The position numbers and the translations under genes are program-made. This document shows, one piece after another, positions 40,042 to 49,500 of a DNA stretch of 64,000 nt (the stretch's first letter is position 1; each line of letters opens with the position of its first letter). This stretch comes from Peptoniphilus vaginalis (GTDB taxonomy: Bacteria; Bacillota; Clostridia; Tissierellales; Peptoniphilaceae): NCBI RefSeq assembly GCF_900176605.1, contig NZ_FXLP01000004.1, forward strand, positions 62,001 to 126,000, given 5' to 3'. The notes beneath the pieces were generated by a model. It was not told the DNA's origin. It made no database searches and saw only the letters and a list, made by a program, of their open reading frames with translations.

Positions 40042-41364
40042 TTAAATTGTAGCCTTAGACCAGTCAGTTTCTTTAGTGTTTTCAAAGTTAGTGTAGATAT
40101 CTTCGCCCTTAGCAATTCTATCTGCCTTTCTTTCGTTCATAATTTCCACTAAACCTTGAACTCTTGTCTTGTATTGTTCTTCAGAGAAGTTTCTTTCGTC
40201 AGCTTGGTCACCGTCAAAGTGAACTACTGGAATATCAAGGTCTTCTCTCCATCTTCTTTCGATTTCAGGCATTGCTCCTGACCATGGTTTACATGATCTG
40301 TTGTAGTTAACAAGTGCTCCAGAAACTCCGTTTTCTTTAGCCATTGTTTCTCTCCATTCAACACCATCTTCGATACATACTGAACAAGGTGCTTTACAAT
40401 AAGCTGCAGCCATTTCTCTAACAGTTGTGTATTGGAAACCAAAAGCAGGTGCATATACTACTGCAGTTACGTTAACGCCATTTTGTTTTAATGGTTCAAA
40501 TAAGTGTCTAAGTCCTGGCCAGCAAGGGATACCTTCAAATAGGATTCTGTGTTCTTCTGGGTATTCCCATGTAGAAGTTCCTTCTTTAACTGATTGTTCG
40601 TATTCAGCTGCTAGAAGTTCAAAACCTTCAGCTGCATCAATTTCACATCTTGCAGCAACGATGTCTGCCATGTGGTTAAATAGGTCAAAACCAGAAAGTG
40701 GAGATGGTTGGTAAGCCATGTATGAACAAGCCTTTAACCATGCAGCAGCAGTTCTATTTGCAATTTTACAAGCTTCTTCGAATTTCTTTTCATCAAACTT
40801 CTTACCAGTAAGTTTTTCAAGTTGGTGAATAGCATATTCGAATTGGCCCATTAAGTAATCAACTTTTTCTTCAGGTACATTAACTGTGTTTTGGAATGGA
40901 ATGTCAACCATAATCATTGGAATATCGTGCATTCTTGCGATGTTTTCATACCATTTAGTCATCATGTTACAGATGTTGTTACAGCAAAGTACGAAGTCTG
41001 GTTGTGGCATCTTTCTTGAGTCAGTTGGTTCTCCAGCTGCGTAAGCAAGTGAAATTCTTGCGTAACCACAAATATCGTTGTCGTATCCCATATCTTCAGC
41101 TGTTTGGCAAAGTCTTAAACCGTCTTTTTTAGCTGCAGTTGTAGCTGCGTGATTTTCTGGATATACAGCGTGTAGTCCAAATGCCTTTGCAAGTTCGATA
41201 GGGAATTTAGATGATGACCATCCAACTAATTCTCCTCTTTTTTTTGCATCCCATGCTGCTCCGTAAACTCTATCTACTACATTTCTTAATGCTTGAGCTG
41301 CAGGAATATTTCCTTCGATTGGTCTTGGTTTTTTACCAGGTATTTTTTGAATTGTTTCAGCCAT
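40042..41364 (-). CDS. hgdA: 2-Hydroxyglutaryl-CoA dehydratase, subunit alpha (component D)
   Basis: 440 residues. Cysteines in VLCCNNICN, SVCIEDG and NRSCKPWSG are placed as expected for cluster ligands of HgdA. It forms the heterodimeric dehydratase with HgdB and is activated by HgdC. It starts behind AGGAGG, 20 bases after hgdC. The glutamate-fermentation gene order supports 2-hydroxyglutaryl-CoA as substrate, rather than lactoyl- or phenyllactyl-CoA. Confidence 0.93.
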   Translation of the reverse strand: MAETIQKIPGKKPRPIEGNIPAAQALRNVVDRVYGAAWDAKKRGELVGWSSSKFPIELAKAFGLHAVYPENHAATTAAKKDGLRLCQTAEDMGYDNDICGYARISLAYAAGEPTDSRKMPQPDFVLCCNNICNMMTKWYENIARMHDIPMIMVDIPFQNTVNVPEEKVDYLMGQFEYAIHQLEKLTGKKFDEKKFEEACKIANRTAAAWLKACSYMAYQPSPLSGFDLFNHMADIVAARCEIDAAEGFELLAAEYEQSVKEGTSTWEYPEEHRILFEGIPCWPGLRHLFEPLKQNGVNVTAVVYAPAFGFQYTTVREMAAAYCKAPCSVCIEDGVEWRETMAKENGVSGALVNYNRSCKPWSGAMPEIERRWREDLDIPVVHFDGDQADERNFSEEQYKTRVQGLVEIMNERKADRIAKGEDIYTNFENTKETDWSKATI

Positions 41365-41384
41365 AGTTTACCTCCTAAAATAAA

Positions 41385-42203
41385 TTATGCATTAGCCTTT
41401 TTTTCTTTTAATTTTTCTAATTTACATTTTTGATATCCAAATAGTGCTGCTCCAAGAGCACCATTTAGTTGACATAAAGGTGAAGTGTAGATCTTGTGAC
41501 CTGTGTTTTCTTCAAGGGCTCTTACCATACCCTTATTTAAAGCAACACCACCTGTGAATACTATGTCATCATTTAAACCAACCCTCTTTGCAAGAGAACC
41601 AACTCTTGCGGCGATTGATTTGTGAATCCCCTTAACTATATCTTCAATCTTCGATCCACTTGCAAGTTGCGAAATAACTTCTGATTCAGCGAAAACTGTA
41701 CAAGTAGAAGAAATACTAACGTCTTTAGTAGACAGTTCGTCTAACTCTTCTAGTTTAGAAACATCTACTTCAAGAACCTTTGCGATAACATCTAAGAATC
41801 TTCCAGTACCAGCTGCACACTTGTCATTCATAACGAAGTTTTCAAGCATACCATTGTCTCCAATTTTTAGAGCCTTGGCATCTTGTCCCCCAATATCAAT
41901 GATTGTGCGAACATTTGGGAATAAGAAGTATGCACCCTTAGCGTGACAAGAAAGTTCAGACATTTGGAAGTCAGCTTCTTCTAATGAAGTTCTGCCGTAT
42001 CCAGTAGCCAGAACATAGGAAATATCTTCTCTTGTCAAGTTGGCATTTTCTAGAGTTTCTTTAATAGTTCTTGATGGTCCACTAGTTCCAGCTCCTACAT
42101 CTATACAAGAGCTTGAAATAATTTCCTTGCCATCTTTTAAAATAATACTCTTTGAGGCTGTCGAACCAATATCGACGCCCATTGTATAAATAGCTTCTGC
42201 CAT
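41385..42203 (-). CDS. hgdC: 2-Hydroxyglutaryl-CoA dehydratase activator (component A)
   Basis: 272 residues of the ASKHA-fold ATPases. The phosphate-binding GVDIGSTASKS, DIGGQDAK and GGVALNKG motifs are seen. The cysteines in NDKCAAGTGRF and SSTCTVFAESE would bind the [4Fe-4S] cluster that bridges two subunits. It injects one electron into HgdAB at the cost of ATP. It is the first gene of its transcript, with a clear promoter 40-70 bases upstream. Confidence 0.96.
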   Translation of the reverse strand: MAEAIYTMGVDIGSTASKSIILKDGKEIISSSCIDVGAGTSGPSRTIKETLENANLTREDISYVLATGYGRTSLEEADFQMSELSCHAKGAYFLFPNVRTIIDIGGQDAKALKIGDNGMLENFVMNDKCAAGTGRFLDVIAKVLEVDVSKLEELDELSTKDVSISSTCTVFAESEVISQLASGSKIEDIVKGIHKSIAARVGSLAKRVGLNDDIVFTGGVALNKGMVRALEENTGHKIYTSPLCQLNGALGAALFGYQKCKLEKLKEKKANA

Positions 42204-42245
42204 ACAATCTCCTCTTTATTTAACATTAATATCTTACTCTTCTTA

Positions 42246-42274
42246 ATTCTACTATACTTATGTATCTTTGTCAA
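42246..42274 (-). promoter_or_regulatory. Promoter of hgdCAB
   Basis: On the minus strand TTGACA, 17 bases, TAGAAT. It shows that hgdCAB is separately transcribed from the genes upstream. Confidence 0.8.
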
Positions 42275-42390
42275 AAAACCTAGTCGCTAAGAAGTTGAAA
42301 ATATCAGGTTTTCATGGACTTGAGACTTTACTATTTATAAGTTTAAAATATTATTATTTACTTATAGTAAGGTTTATTGTAATATGCAAA

Positions 42391-42424
42391 AATATTGGAT
42401 AATCCTTTTGAGATTATCCAATAA
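42391..42424 (-). terminator. Terminator behind gcdA
   Basis: ATTGGATAATC / GATTATCCAAT with a 7-base loop, followed on the minus strand by ATTTTTGC. It closes the gcdDCB-gctAB-gcdA unit. Confidence 0.8.
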
Positions 42425-42451
42425 ATTGTCATATTTTTATATTTTTTAATA

Positions 42452-44221
42452 TTATTTAATATTATTTAGTCTATCGTAATCTCTAATTACTCTTGGAGTA
42501 AGCATTTGGTGAACTGGACAAATAGATTTTGGATCTTGGTAAGCACTTTCAGTGAAAGCGATGATGTAATTTCTCCATAGATTCATGTTTACTATTTCGT
42601 CTACTAGACCATACTTAGCACAAGAGAATGGTTTTGATTTTTCAGCATAGTCTTGAATCAAATCGTTCATCTTATCTATTGTAGGTTGAAGATCTTTTCC
42701 AGCCTTCTTATCCTTTGCAAGTCTTCTAGAGTACATTGCTGTAGCTGCTGTTTCTCCATTCATTACGTTGATTTCAGTTGCTGCAGAACCAAGTGAGAAT
42801 GCATTAGTATCATTTCCTTGAGGTCCACCAAGTACATAGTGAGCTGCTGCAGTACCCTTTCTCATTGTAATTTCCATTTGTGGAAGATCAGAGTTTTGGA
42901 TTGAATAAATAAGTGATTGACCAAGTCCTAGTAATTCTGCTTTTTCTGCATCATCACCTACGTCGATACCAGTAGTATCTTGTAGCCAGATGATAGGAAG
43001 TCTGTCTCTAGCACAAAGTGTTACGAATTCATTCATCTTTATTAGACCTTGTCTATAAAGTTTTCCACCTATAGAGATGTGTTTTGGATCATTGTAGTAT
43101 TCTGGATAACCCATTAATAGACCTTGAACGTTAGCTACAACACCAACTAAAAGTCCGTTAACTTTTGCAAGTCCAGTTACCATTTCTCTTCCGTATCCCT
43201 TTTTGTATTCCATAAATTCAGAACCATCAAATAGTCTTGAAATTACATCATAAACGTCATATGCTTTTTTACCATTTTGTGGGATTATTGAGTACATGTC
43301 GTTAGGATCGAATAAAGGATTCTTTGGATCGTCTACTCTGAAGAACTCTCTTTGGAATTTTGGAAGCATTGAAAGGTACTTTCTAATTCCTTCAAGAACG
43401 CCTTCTTCTTCAACATATACTTCTCTCATAAAACCAGTTTGTGCAAAGTGAACGCCAACTGATCCTGGAGGAGTTGTTTTCTTAGCGTTTGCAGTTTGAT
43501 CTGCAATTTGGTTAGCTCCTTCTTCGTCGATATAACCCTTAGGATTCATACCGCCAAGGATTCCAGCTCCACCAACAGCCATATTTGCATCTTTGTGAGC
43601 AATAATAATTGTAGGTGAAATTGAGTGGTATCCACCACCTGCTGGGTTAGTACCATAGATACCAACAATTACAGGAACTCCACATTGGTTAAGTCTAGAG
43701 TTTCTGTAGAATGGAGTACCACCACCACGTCTGTTTGGATAAACTTTTTCTTGTTCGTCAAGCTTAACCCCAGAACAGTTTAGAATATAAACTAGTGGTA
43801 TTCTAAGTCTTTCAGCAGTATCTGATGCTCTAAGAAGATCATCAGCTTGTCCTGCAATCCAAGCACCTGCAAGTTTCTTGTTATCGCTGGCAACAATGTA
43901 AACCCATCTGTCGTCAACTTTAGCAAGTCCCTTTATGACACCTGTAGTTCCGTGATCATTATCACCAGGATTGTAAATTGTGTTTAGTGGGCACCATGTA
44001 CCTTCGTCGATAAGATCAGCAATTCTTTGAAGTGCTGTCATTTCTCCACGTTCATTTACTTTTTCATCTGGTTTACCAGCGGCAAGAGCCTTTTCAGCAA
44101 ATTCTTGAATTTCTTCTTCAATTTCTCTAAGTTTTTTGAAGTTTTCTTCGTCTACAGCTTTTAAAGGTTTACCAATTGTCTTCATATTCTGGAAATATGA
44201 ACCAAGTGAATATTGAGCCAT
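42452..44221 (-). CDS. gcdA: Glutaconyl-CoA decarboxylase alpha subunit (carboxytransferase)
   Basis: 589 residues from ATG 44221, which follows AGGAGG; a longer frame adds 8 residues without a ribosome-binding site. It is a crotonase-type carboxyltransferase, showing GGGTPFYRNSRLN, PAGGGYHSI and GGAGILGGMNPKG. It moves CO2 from glutaconyl-CoA to biotin on GcdC, forming crotonyl-CoA in the cytoplasm. It is the last gene of the gcd-gct transcript, 14 bases after gctB. Confidence 0.95.
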   Translation of the reverse strand: MAQYSLGSYFQNMKTIGKPLKAVDEENFKKLREIEEEIQEFAEKALAAGKPDEKVNERGEMTALQRIADLIDEGTWCPLNTIYNPGDNDHGTTGVIKGLAKVDDRWVYIVASDNKKLAGAWIAGQADDLLRASDTAERLRIPLVYILNCSGVKLDEQEKVYPNRRGGGTPFYRNSRLNQCGVPVIVGIYGTNPAGGGYHSISPTIIIAHKDANMAVGGAGILGGMNPKGYIDEEGANQIADQTANAKKTTPPGSVGVHFAQTGFMREVYVEEEGVLEGIRKYLSMLPKFQREFFRVDDPKNPLFDPNDMYSIIPQNGKKAYDVYDVISRLFDGSEFMEYKKGYGREMVTGLAKVNGLLVGVVANVQGLLMGYPEYYNDPKHISIGGKLYRQGLIKMNEFVTLCARDRLPIIWLQDTTGIDVGDDAEKAELLGLGQSLIYSIQNSDLPQMEITMRKGTAAAHYVLGGPQGNDTNAFSLGSAATEINVMNGETAATAMYSRRLAKDKKAGKDLQPTIDKMNDLIQDYAEKSKPFSCAKYGLVDEIVNMNLWRNYIIAFTESAYQDPKSICPVHQMLTPRVIRDYDRLNNIK

Positions 44222-44234
44222 TTGTCCTCCTATA

Positions 44235-45032
44235 TTATTCTTCAACAGGCTTCTTAATGAAAGCTTCGCCTGGGTCTATTTCTTCTCTAATAAGTCTGAT
44301 TACATTTTCGTCTGGTGCTTCAAGTTCAACTGCACGAGATACGTCAATGTCAAATCCAGTGTTTTCAAGTACATCTTCTGGAGATGAAGATGGATAGTAT
44401 CCTGCAAGATACATTCTCTTAGTGTCTTCATCAAATTTTAAGATACCCTTATCAGTTACAACCATTTGTGGTCCAACATTTTCAGGAATACCTACTCTAG
44501 TTCTTCCACCAGGGCCATCGATCCAACCTGGAGAAGTGATATAGTCAACTTTATCTATAAATCTTCTCTTTTCGTGTTGCATCATGATAATTGTATTTAC
44601 GTAAGTTGCAATACCGTTAGCTCCACCAGATCCTGTAAATCTTGTCTTAGGGTGATGGTAGTCACCGATTACTGTAGAGTTAACATTTCCGTATGGGTCG
44701 ATTTGAGCTCCACCGATAAATGCGATCATTCTCTTTTTGTCATGTCTCCATTCGTTAGCTTGGAATCCAACGTATGTTGCGTTTGTCCAGTGAACACCAC
44801 AGTGTGCCATAAATCTGTTGTCACCAACTGATCTTGGAACTTCGATTGGGTCACAGTCCATAAGTCCTGATTCTACAATTAGATAACAGTTAGGAGCGTA
44901 AACTGCCTTTGCAAGAGAAGCACCAATTAGTGGTAGTCCTGTACCTACAATTGCGATTTGACCATCTTTAATTTGTCTTGCAATTGTAACTGCTTGCATT
45001 TCCTTATTAGTATAGTTATCGTATCTAGCCAT
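44235..45032 (-). CDS. gctB: Glutaconate CoA-transferase subunit B
   Basis: 265 residues of CoA-transferase family I. The catalytic Glu54 lies in LIVESGLMDCDP, at the residue number known for the Acidaminococcus enzyme. With GctA it moves CoA from acetyl-CoA to (R)-2-hydroxyglutarate. Its start overlaps the gctA stop (TAATG), so the two subunits are translationally coupled. Confidence 0.95.
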   Translation of the reverse strand: MARYDNYTNKEMQAVTIARQIKDGQIAIVGTGLPLIGASLAKAVYAPNCYLIVESGLMDCDPIEVPRSVGDNRFMAHCGVHWTNATYVGFQANEWRHDKKRMIAFIGGAQIDPYGNVNSTVIGDYHHPKTRFTGSGGANGIATYVNTIIMMQHEKRRFIDKVDYITSPGWIDGPGGRTRVGIPENVGPQMVVTDKGILKFDEDTKRMYLAGYYPSSSPEDVLENTGFDIDVSRAVELEAPDENVIRLIREEIDPGEAFIKKPVEE

Positions 45033-46003
45033 TATTTTTCTTCTCCCTTCTTTAGTACGTCTGTTGCGTATCCAAATCCTGGAACATTCTTAAGTCCAAT
45101 TACTCTAGTTGCTCCTAGCTTATTAAGGTATGCATTGTGATCTTCAACTCCGTACACCCATTCGTCTAAGAATGCATTGAAATCTTCTTCTGTCTTTGAT
45201 TTAACATTGTACATCTTATAGAAATCAGCATCATAGTCGTAGTATTTGTAACATTGTGAAGGGTGAGCTCCAAATGGTGCGTGAACTACTGCGTCAACAC
45301 AGAATCCTGGAATCTTATTTTCGTCAGCGTCGAAGCTCTTAATGTATTCGTCACTTACAAGTTCTTCACAAGTTACGATAACTTTTCTTGCTGCGATTGC
45401 AATATCAACATCGTGGAATGTGTTTCCAAGAATTCTTGTAGTTCCATCTGGAGAAGCCATTTGTACGTGAATGATTGCAGTATCAATTTCTGGAACTGGT
45501 GCTGCAACTAATTTTTCGCCTTTTTTGAATGGGTTTTCAACATAGATGAATTTGTCATTTGGAAGTTTGTCGATTTTTTCTCTTTCTTCCTTAGAAATTC
45601 CCCATTCGTCTACTAAACTTGAACCCATCATAAGTCTAACTGGTAGGTATGGAAGGCCAAGTGCAGCTGCGTGAATTCTTTGCATTTCAACGTCTTGAGA
45701 GTAGTCTTCCATTAGAAGTTCTCCCTTTTCAACTGCTGCTCTAAATCTTCTTGATACGTTTGTATATCCTGAGTTAGCAGTGTAGCAATTTATGTATGCT
45801 TTTACTCTGCCAGCTCCAATTAGTGTGTCCCAGTCTCCCCCTGCAGGTCCTGCTTCAACTATAAAATCTTTTTGTCCTTGACGTAAGATTTCGTTTACTG
45901 CTGCGTAAGGCTTTCTGTTTGTTGTAAATCCCCCAAGAGATATTACATCGCCATCTTCAACATATTTTGCTATGGCGTCTTTAAGATTCATTACTTTACT
46001 CAA
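45032..46003 (-). CDS. gctA: Glutaconate CoA-transferase subunit A
   Basis: 323 residues. The N-terminal GDVISLGGFTTNRKP glycine loop is typical of the alpha subunit of family I CoA-transferases. The start is TTG 46003, about 7 bases behind AAGGAGG; an ATG four codons later is possible. The gene lies between gcdB and gctB. A 24-base hairpin at 46050-46073 without a T tract lies just upstream, perhaps an RNA processing or stability element. Confidence 0.94.
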   Translation of the reverse strand: MSKVMNLKDAIAKYVEDGDVISLGGFTTNRKPYAAVNEILRQGQKDFIVEAGPAGGDWDTLIGAGRVKAYINCYTANSGYTNVSRRFRAAVEKGELLMEDYSQDVEMQRIHAAALGLPYLPVRLMMGSSLVDEWGISKEEREKIDKLPNDKFIYVENPFKKGEKLVAAPVPEIDTAIIHVQMASPDGTTRILGNTFHDVDIAIAARKVIVTCEELVSDEYIKSFDADENKIPGFCVDAVVHAPFGAHPSQCYKYYDYDADFYKMYNVKSKTEEDFNAFLDEWVYGVEDHNAYLNKLGATRVIGLKNVPGFGYATDVLKKGEEK

Positions 46004-46049
46004 GTTAAAACCTCCTTATTGTTCCATATATAACTTGATTGTATAAATA

Positions 46050-46073
46050 TTCAGCTCACGATGGAGCTGAATG
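46050..46073 (-). other. Intercistronic hairpin between gcdB and gctA
   Basis: ATTCAGCTC / GAGCTGAAT with a 6-base loop, without a U run, lies between gcdB and gctA. It may set relative expression by protecting or cutting the mRNA rather than ending transcription. Confidence 0.5.
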
Positions 46074-46075
46074 AA

Positions 46076-47212
46076 TTAATGACTAAATAGAATTAAAAAT
46101 ACACCTGCTGCTACGGCTGAGCCAATAACTCCCGCAACGTTAGGTCCCATTGCGTGCATTAGTAAGAAGTTAGTAGGATTGTATTTTCTACCTTCAACTT
46201 GTGAAACACGCGCTGCCATTGGTACAGCTGATACCCCAGCTGATCCAATTAGTGGATTAATTTTTCCACCAGTTACAATATATAAAATTTTTCCAAAAAT
46301 AACACCGCCTGCTGTTGCAAAGCAAAATGCCATAAGTCCAAGAACTATAATCTTTAAAGTTGCTGGTTGTAGGAAAGTTGATCCGTCTGCTGTTGCTCCA
46401 ACTGTTGTACCAAGCATGATAGTAACAATATTCATAAGAGCATTTTGTACAGTGTCAGATAATCTAGCTACTACTCCTGATTCCTTAAATAGGTTACCAA
46501 GCATTAGCATACCAAGAAGTGGTGCTACGTCTGGTAGAAGTAGTGATGTGAAAAGTACTACTACAACTGGGAAAATTACTTTTTCTAGTTTAGTTACTTT
46601 TCTAAGAGAAGTCATTACTGTTTCTCTTTCTTTTTTAGTAGTAAGAACCTTCATAATTGGCGGTTGAATCATAGGGATAAGCGCCATATATGAGTAAGCT
46701 GCTACTGCGATTGGTGCTAGTAGGTGTGGTGCTAATTGTGATGTTGTAAAGATAGCTGTTGGGCCATCTGCTCCACCGATAATACCAATTGATGCTGCTT
46801 CTGGTCCAGTAAATCCAAGCTTAATAGCTACGATAAAGGCAACATAAATACCAAATTGAGCTGCTGAACCAAGTAATAGTGAAATTGGATTAGCAATAAG
46901 TGGACCAAAGTCAGTCATTGCTCCTACACCCATGAAGATTAGACATGGGAATAAGTTAGACTTAACACCATTATACATAATTGCTAGTACACCAGATGAT
47001 TGCCATGGGTCAGCCACGTCCATTAAGCCTGCTAATGGTAAGTTTCTTAAAAGCATACCAAAAGCAATTGGAAGTAATAATAGTGGTTCGAATTCTTTTT
47101 TAATCGCTAGATAAATAAGAATGAAGGATACGATAAACATTACCACATTTTGCCACTGTAATGCTGCAAATCCCGATTCACCAAGAATCCCCTGTAATGT
47201 TTCTAATAACAT
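46076..47212 (-). CDS. gcdB: Glutaconyl-CoA decarboxylase beta subunit, Na+ pump
   Basis: 378 residues with about eleven membrane segments. The family core [10 protein letters not shown] and the C-terminal [17 protein letters not shown] are seen. It decarboxylates carboxybiotin on GcdC and uses the energy to export Na+. It is 14 bases after gcdC and shares the transcript. A second, orphan beta-type gene is at 14949. Confidence 0.95.
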   Translation of the reverse strand: MLLETLQGILGESGFAALQWQNVVMFIVSFILIYLAIKKEFEPLLLLPIAFGMLLRNLPLAGLMDVADPWQSSGVLAIMYNGVKSNLFPCLIFMGVGAMTDFGPLIANPISLLLGSAAQFGIYVAFIVAIKLGFTGPEAASIGIIGGADGPTAIFTTSQLAPHLLAPIAVAAYSYMALIPMIQPPIMKVLTTKKERETVMTSLRKVTKLEKVIFPVVVVLFTSLLLPDVAPLLGMLMLGNLFKESGVVARLSDTVQNALMNIVTIMLGTTVGATADGSTFLQPATLKIIVLGLMAFCFATAGGVIFGKILYIVTGGKINPLIGSAGVSAVPMAARVSQVEGRKYNPTNFLLMHAMGPNVAGVIGSAVAAGVFLILFSH

Positions 47213-47226
47213 GTTCCGACCTCCTA

Positions 47227-47643
47227 TTATTGAACACTTGCTAGTACTGCGTCAGTATCTACTGTTTCTCCAGCTGTTACTTTAAGTGTTACTTTACCTG
47301 CACAAGGAGCTACGATTTCATTTTCCATCTTCATAGCTTCAAGAATAAGAATTACATCTCCTGCTGCTACTGTATCTCCATTGTTAACATTAATCTTAAG
47401 AACAGTTCCTGGCATTGGTGCTACTACATCTCCTGCTCCGCCTGCTGCAGGTGCTGCTGCTGGAGCTGGTGCTGCCGCAGGAGCTGGTGCTGCTGGTGCA
47501 ACAGGTGCTGCTGCTGGAGCTGGTGCTGCTGGTGCAACAGGTGCTGCTGTTAGTGAACCTGGTGTAAGTGATGCATATCCTCCACCAACTTTTTCAACTT
47601 CTACTTCAAAAACTTTTCCATCTACTTTAACTTGATATTTCAT
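47227..47643 (-). CDS. gcdC: Glutaconyl-CoA decarboxylase gamma subunit (biotin carrier)
   Basis: 138 residues. A 30-residue start domain is followed by an Ala/Pro-rich flexible linker (residues about 33-67, with repeated [10 protein letters not shown] blocks) and a biotinyl domain with EAMKME, the biotinylated lysine being Lys105. The linker is GC-rich and repetitive in DNA, so its length may vary between strains. It carries the carboxyl group from GcdA to GcdB. Confidence 0.96.
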   Translation of the reverse strand: MKYQVKVDGKVFEVEVEKVGGGYASLTPGSLTAAPVAPAAPAPAAAPVAPAAPAPAAAPAPAAAPAAGGAGDVVAPMPGTVLKINVNNGDTVAAGDVILILEAMKMENEIVAPCAGKVTLKVTAGETVDTDAVLASVQ

Positions 47644-47685
47644 TAATTTCTCCTTTTCATAAATAATAGAATAACCTAAAATAAT

Positions 47686-48000
47686 TTATTTCTTTTCGTT
47701 TATAGATACGATTCTAAAACTTTCAACTCTCGATCTTTCTTCCATGCTGATTGCTCCAACTATAGCTGCTAATTGTGCAGGGTCCATTGAATTGTCAACT
47801 GGTTTTGCTGCTTTTGGTGCAGCTTTTTGAGCTCCTTGACTTGCTTTTCCTGAGTCTTCCTTACCTTGAATGCCTCCTACTATCTTAGTAATAATAACAA
47901 TTGCTATTAATAAAGAAATAAGGGCTAAGAATACTACAGATAAACCTGTCAACGCTACGCCAAAGGCTTGCCCAAGGGTAAGACTAACATCTCCTAACAT
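47686..48000 (-). CDS. gcdD: Glutaconyl-CoA decarboxylase delta subunit
   Basis: 104 residues with one membrane segment (LTGLSVVFLALISLLIAIVII) and a charged, Ala/Pro-containing tail, as in OadG/GcdD proteins that hold the complex together. I start it at ATG 48000 behind GGAGG at 7-base spacing; the GTG at 48006 is too close. It is the first gene of the gcd-gct transcript. Confidence 0.9.
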   Translation of the reverse strand: MLGDVSLTLGQAFGVALTGLSVVFLALISLLIAIVIITKIVGGIQGKEDSGKASQGAQKAAPKAAKPVDNSMDPAQLAAIVGAISMEERSRVESFRIVSINEKK

Positions 48001-48056
48001 TATCACACCTCCCCAAGTAATTTCATATTACGGAATCCATTCCAGCTTTTAAGAAT

Positions 48057-48085
48057 ATTATAACAAAGACCTATAATTAATTCAA
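48057..48085 (-). promoter_or_regulatory. Promoter of the gcd-gct operon
   Basis: On the minus strand TTGAAT, 17 bases, TATAAT, about 57 bases ahead of gcdD. Confidence 0.8.
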
Positions 48086-48563
48086 TTAAAAAACTCTATG
48101 TATCATCAATTAATCAAAATCTTTTGCAAATCAATTATACATTAAAAAGTGAGTAAAATAAAGGAAACCCTTTTTAGAAAAATTTATCAGTTAAACAAAT
48201 TTTAAGTATTTTTAGTTATTGATTACATTTGTTAAAAAAAGATTTAATTATGATTTATTTTTATCTAAAAATTTATTTTCTGGGCAAAATCTTTGACTAA
48301 ATGAAAAATCAAATTTTTTATCCTTTCCTTTTTACTAAATATTTAACTTATCCTAACTTTTTGTAAGCTTATTTTATTTCCCTTCTTCTTACATATTTTT
48401 AAAAGTGAAATTTTTTAATAAAATCAATATTCCCTATACTATTCTAAAAAACATTCAATTAAGTAGATCAAAATTTTATAAAAACTTTTTCATAATAGCT
48501 TCATCTATTCATCGAAAGCCTACTAACTTGTAATTTACGAAAAAGTCCTAAGATTATATAGAC
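48086..48563. other. AT-rich non-coding region upstream of the gcd operon
   Basis: About 480 bases without a supported gene, RNA or clear hairpin. It separates the gcd promoter from the 18-bp repeat array and may hold upstream regulatory sites that I cannot identify. Confidence 0.5.
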
Positions 48564-48725
48564 CTATAAAAATTTGCAAGCTTGTAAGTATTTACGACTT
48601 TATGAAATGCTACAGGTTTGTAAATATTTGTGACTTTATAAACTTCTATAAAGTTATAAGCAAGTAGGACTTCATAAAAATTTGTAAGCTTATAAGTTTT
48701 TTGTACGTTCATAAATATTTAAGAC
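48564..48725. repeat. Degenerate 18-bp tandem array (9 units)
   Basis: Nine successive 18-base units can be written, for example TTGTAAGTATTTACGACT, TTGTAAATATTTGTGACT, TTATAAACTTCTATAAAG, TTATAAGCAAGTAGGACT, TCATAAAAATTTGTAAGC. The period is exact while the sequence varies, and a 9-base subperiod (TTATAAGTT-like) is visible. It is the same family as 25288-25431. Confidence 0.8.
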
Positions 48726-48771
48726 ATAATTAAAGGCTCCAAGTTTATAAGTTCTTACAACTTCAATAAAA

Positions 48772-48797
48772 AACTCCCAAGCTAAACTCGGAAGTCA
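48772..48797 (-). terminator. Terminator behind the MntP remnant
   Basis: ACTTCCGAG / CTTGGGAGT followed on the minus strand by TTTTTTA. Confidence 0.7.
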
Positions 48798-48844
48798 TAA
48801 GTTTTTATTAAATTTTATCTACTATTATAATTTTATTTTCAAAT

Positions 48845-49078
48845 TCATAGGACAAGTATGCCAAGGTGTTCCAGTAAAATCTTTGTCCCCAAGAAAATTA
48901 AAATTACTCCACCTGTAACTTGCGCCTTGTCCTTTAAGGCAAGACCAAAGAACTTCCCAACTTGAACTCCAAAAAAGGAAATCCCAAAAGTTGTAAGTCC
49001 CTTACAAATTGCTGCTGCAAAAGCATCCAAGGAAAGACCAACTCCAACTAAGAATACCCATATTAAATTCATCTTCAC
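48845..49078 (-). pseudogene. mntP: MntP manganese exporter with a large internal deletion
   Basis: The 77-residue frame joins the first helix of MntP (NLIWVFLVGVGLSLDAFAAAICKGL) to its last part (GVQVGKFFGLALKDKAQVTGGVILIFLGTKILLEHL). MntP is normally about 185-195 residues with six helices, so about 110 residues are missing while the frame stays open. The product could not form the usual exporter. It still has a terminator. A real short protein is possible but less likely. Confidence 0.78.
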
Positions 49079-49102
49079 TCACCAATCATTCACTCGTCAC
49101 AA

Positions 49103-49132
49103 AAAAATAGATGCCCTATAGCATCTATCTTT
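49103..49132 (-). terminator. Terminator of the glutaredoxin gene
   Basis: ATAGATGC / GCATCTAT followed on the minus strand by TTTTTTTG. Confidence 0.82.
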
Positions 49133-49147
49133 GTCTTATTTTAAAAA

Positions 49148-49375
49148 TTATTTAAGCAATTCTTCTAATCTTGCCTTGTCGAAACCAACGATTTGTTGGT
49201 CGTCAACACAAATTACAGGAACTCCTGTGTATCCCATAGCCATTAATTCTTGTCTTGCTTCTTTATCTGTTTGCACATTCTTTTCTTCAAAGGCAACTTC
49301 CTTATCCTTAAGATAGTCTTTTGCCATTGTACAATAAGGGCAAGTATTACTTGTATATACTGTTACTTTACTCAT
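49148..49375 (-). CDS. Glutaredoxin-like (NrdH/YruB-type) protein
   Basis: 75 residues, a single thioredoxin-fold domain with the active-site CPYC near residue 12, the cis-proline TGVPVICVDD and the C-terminal IVGFDKARLEELL. It would reduce disulfides, perhaps for ribonucleotide reductase or peroxidases. ATG 49375 is 7 bases behind AGGAGG, and the ATG two codons earlier is too close. Confidence 0.92.
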   Translation of the reverse strand: MSKVTVYTSNTCPYCTMAKDYLKDKEVAFEEKNVQTDKEARQELMAMGYTGVPVICVDDQQIVGFDKARLEELLK

Positions 49376-49500
49376 ATTCATTCCTCCTAACTATTTTTTT
49401 CATTATACTCCAAGGTCCTTTATAAAATCAAACCTTTTGAGCTTTCTTCTATATAAATAAAAATTCCTTCTATTATAAATATATAAATTTTTATTTAAAT

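Noticed and set aside
46179-46667. 160-codon open frame opposite gcdB
   Set aside because: It is a shadow of a membrane-protein gene in the opposite strand, with no ribosome-binding site or known motif.
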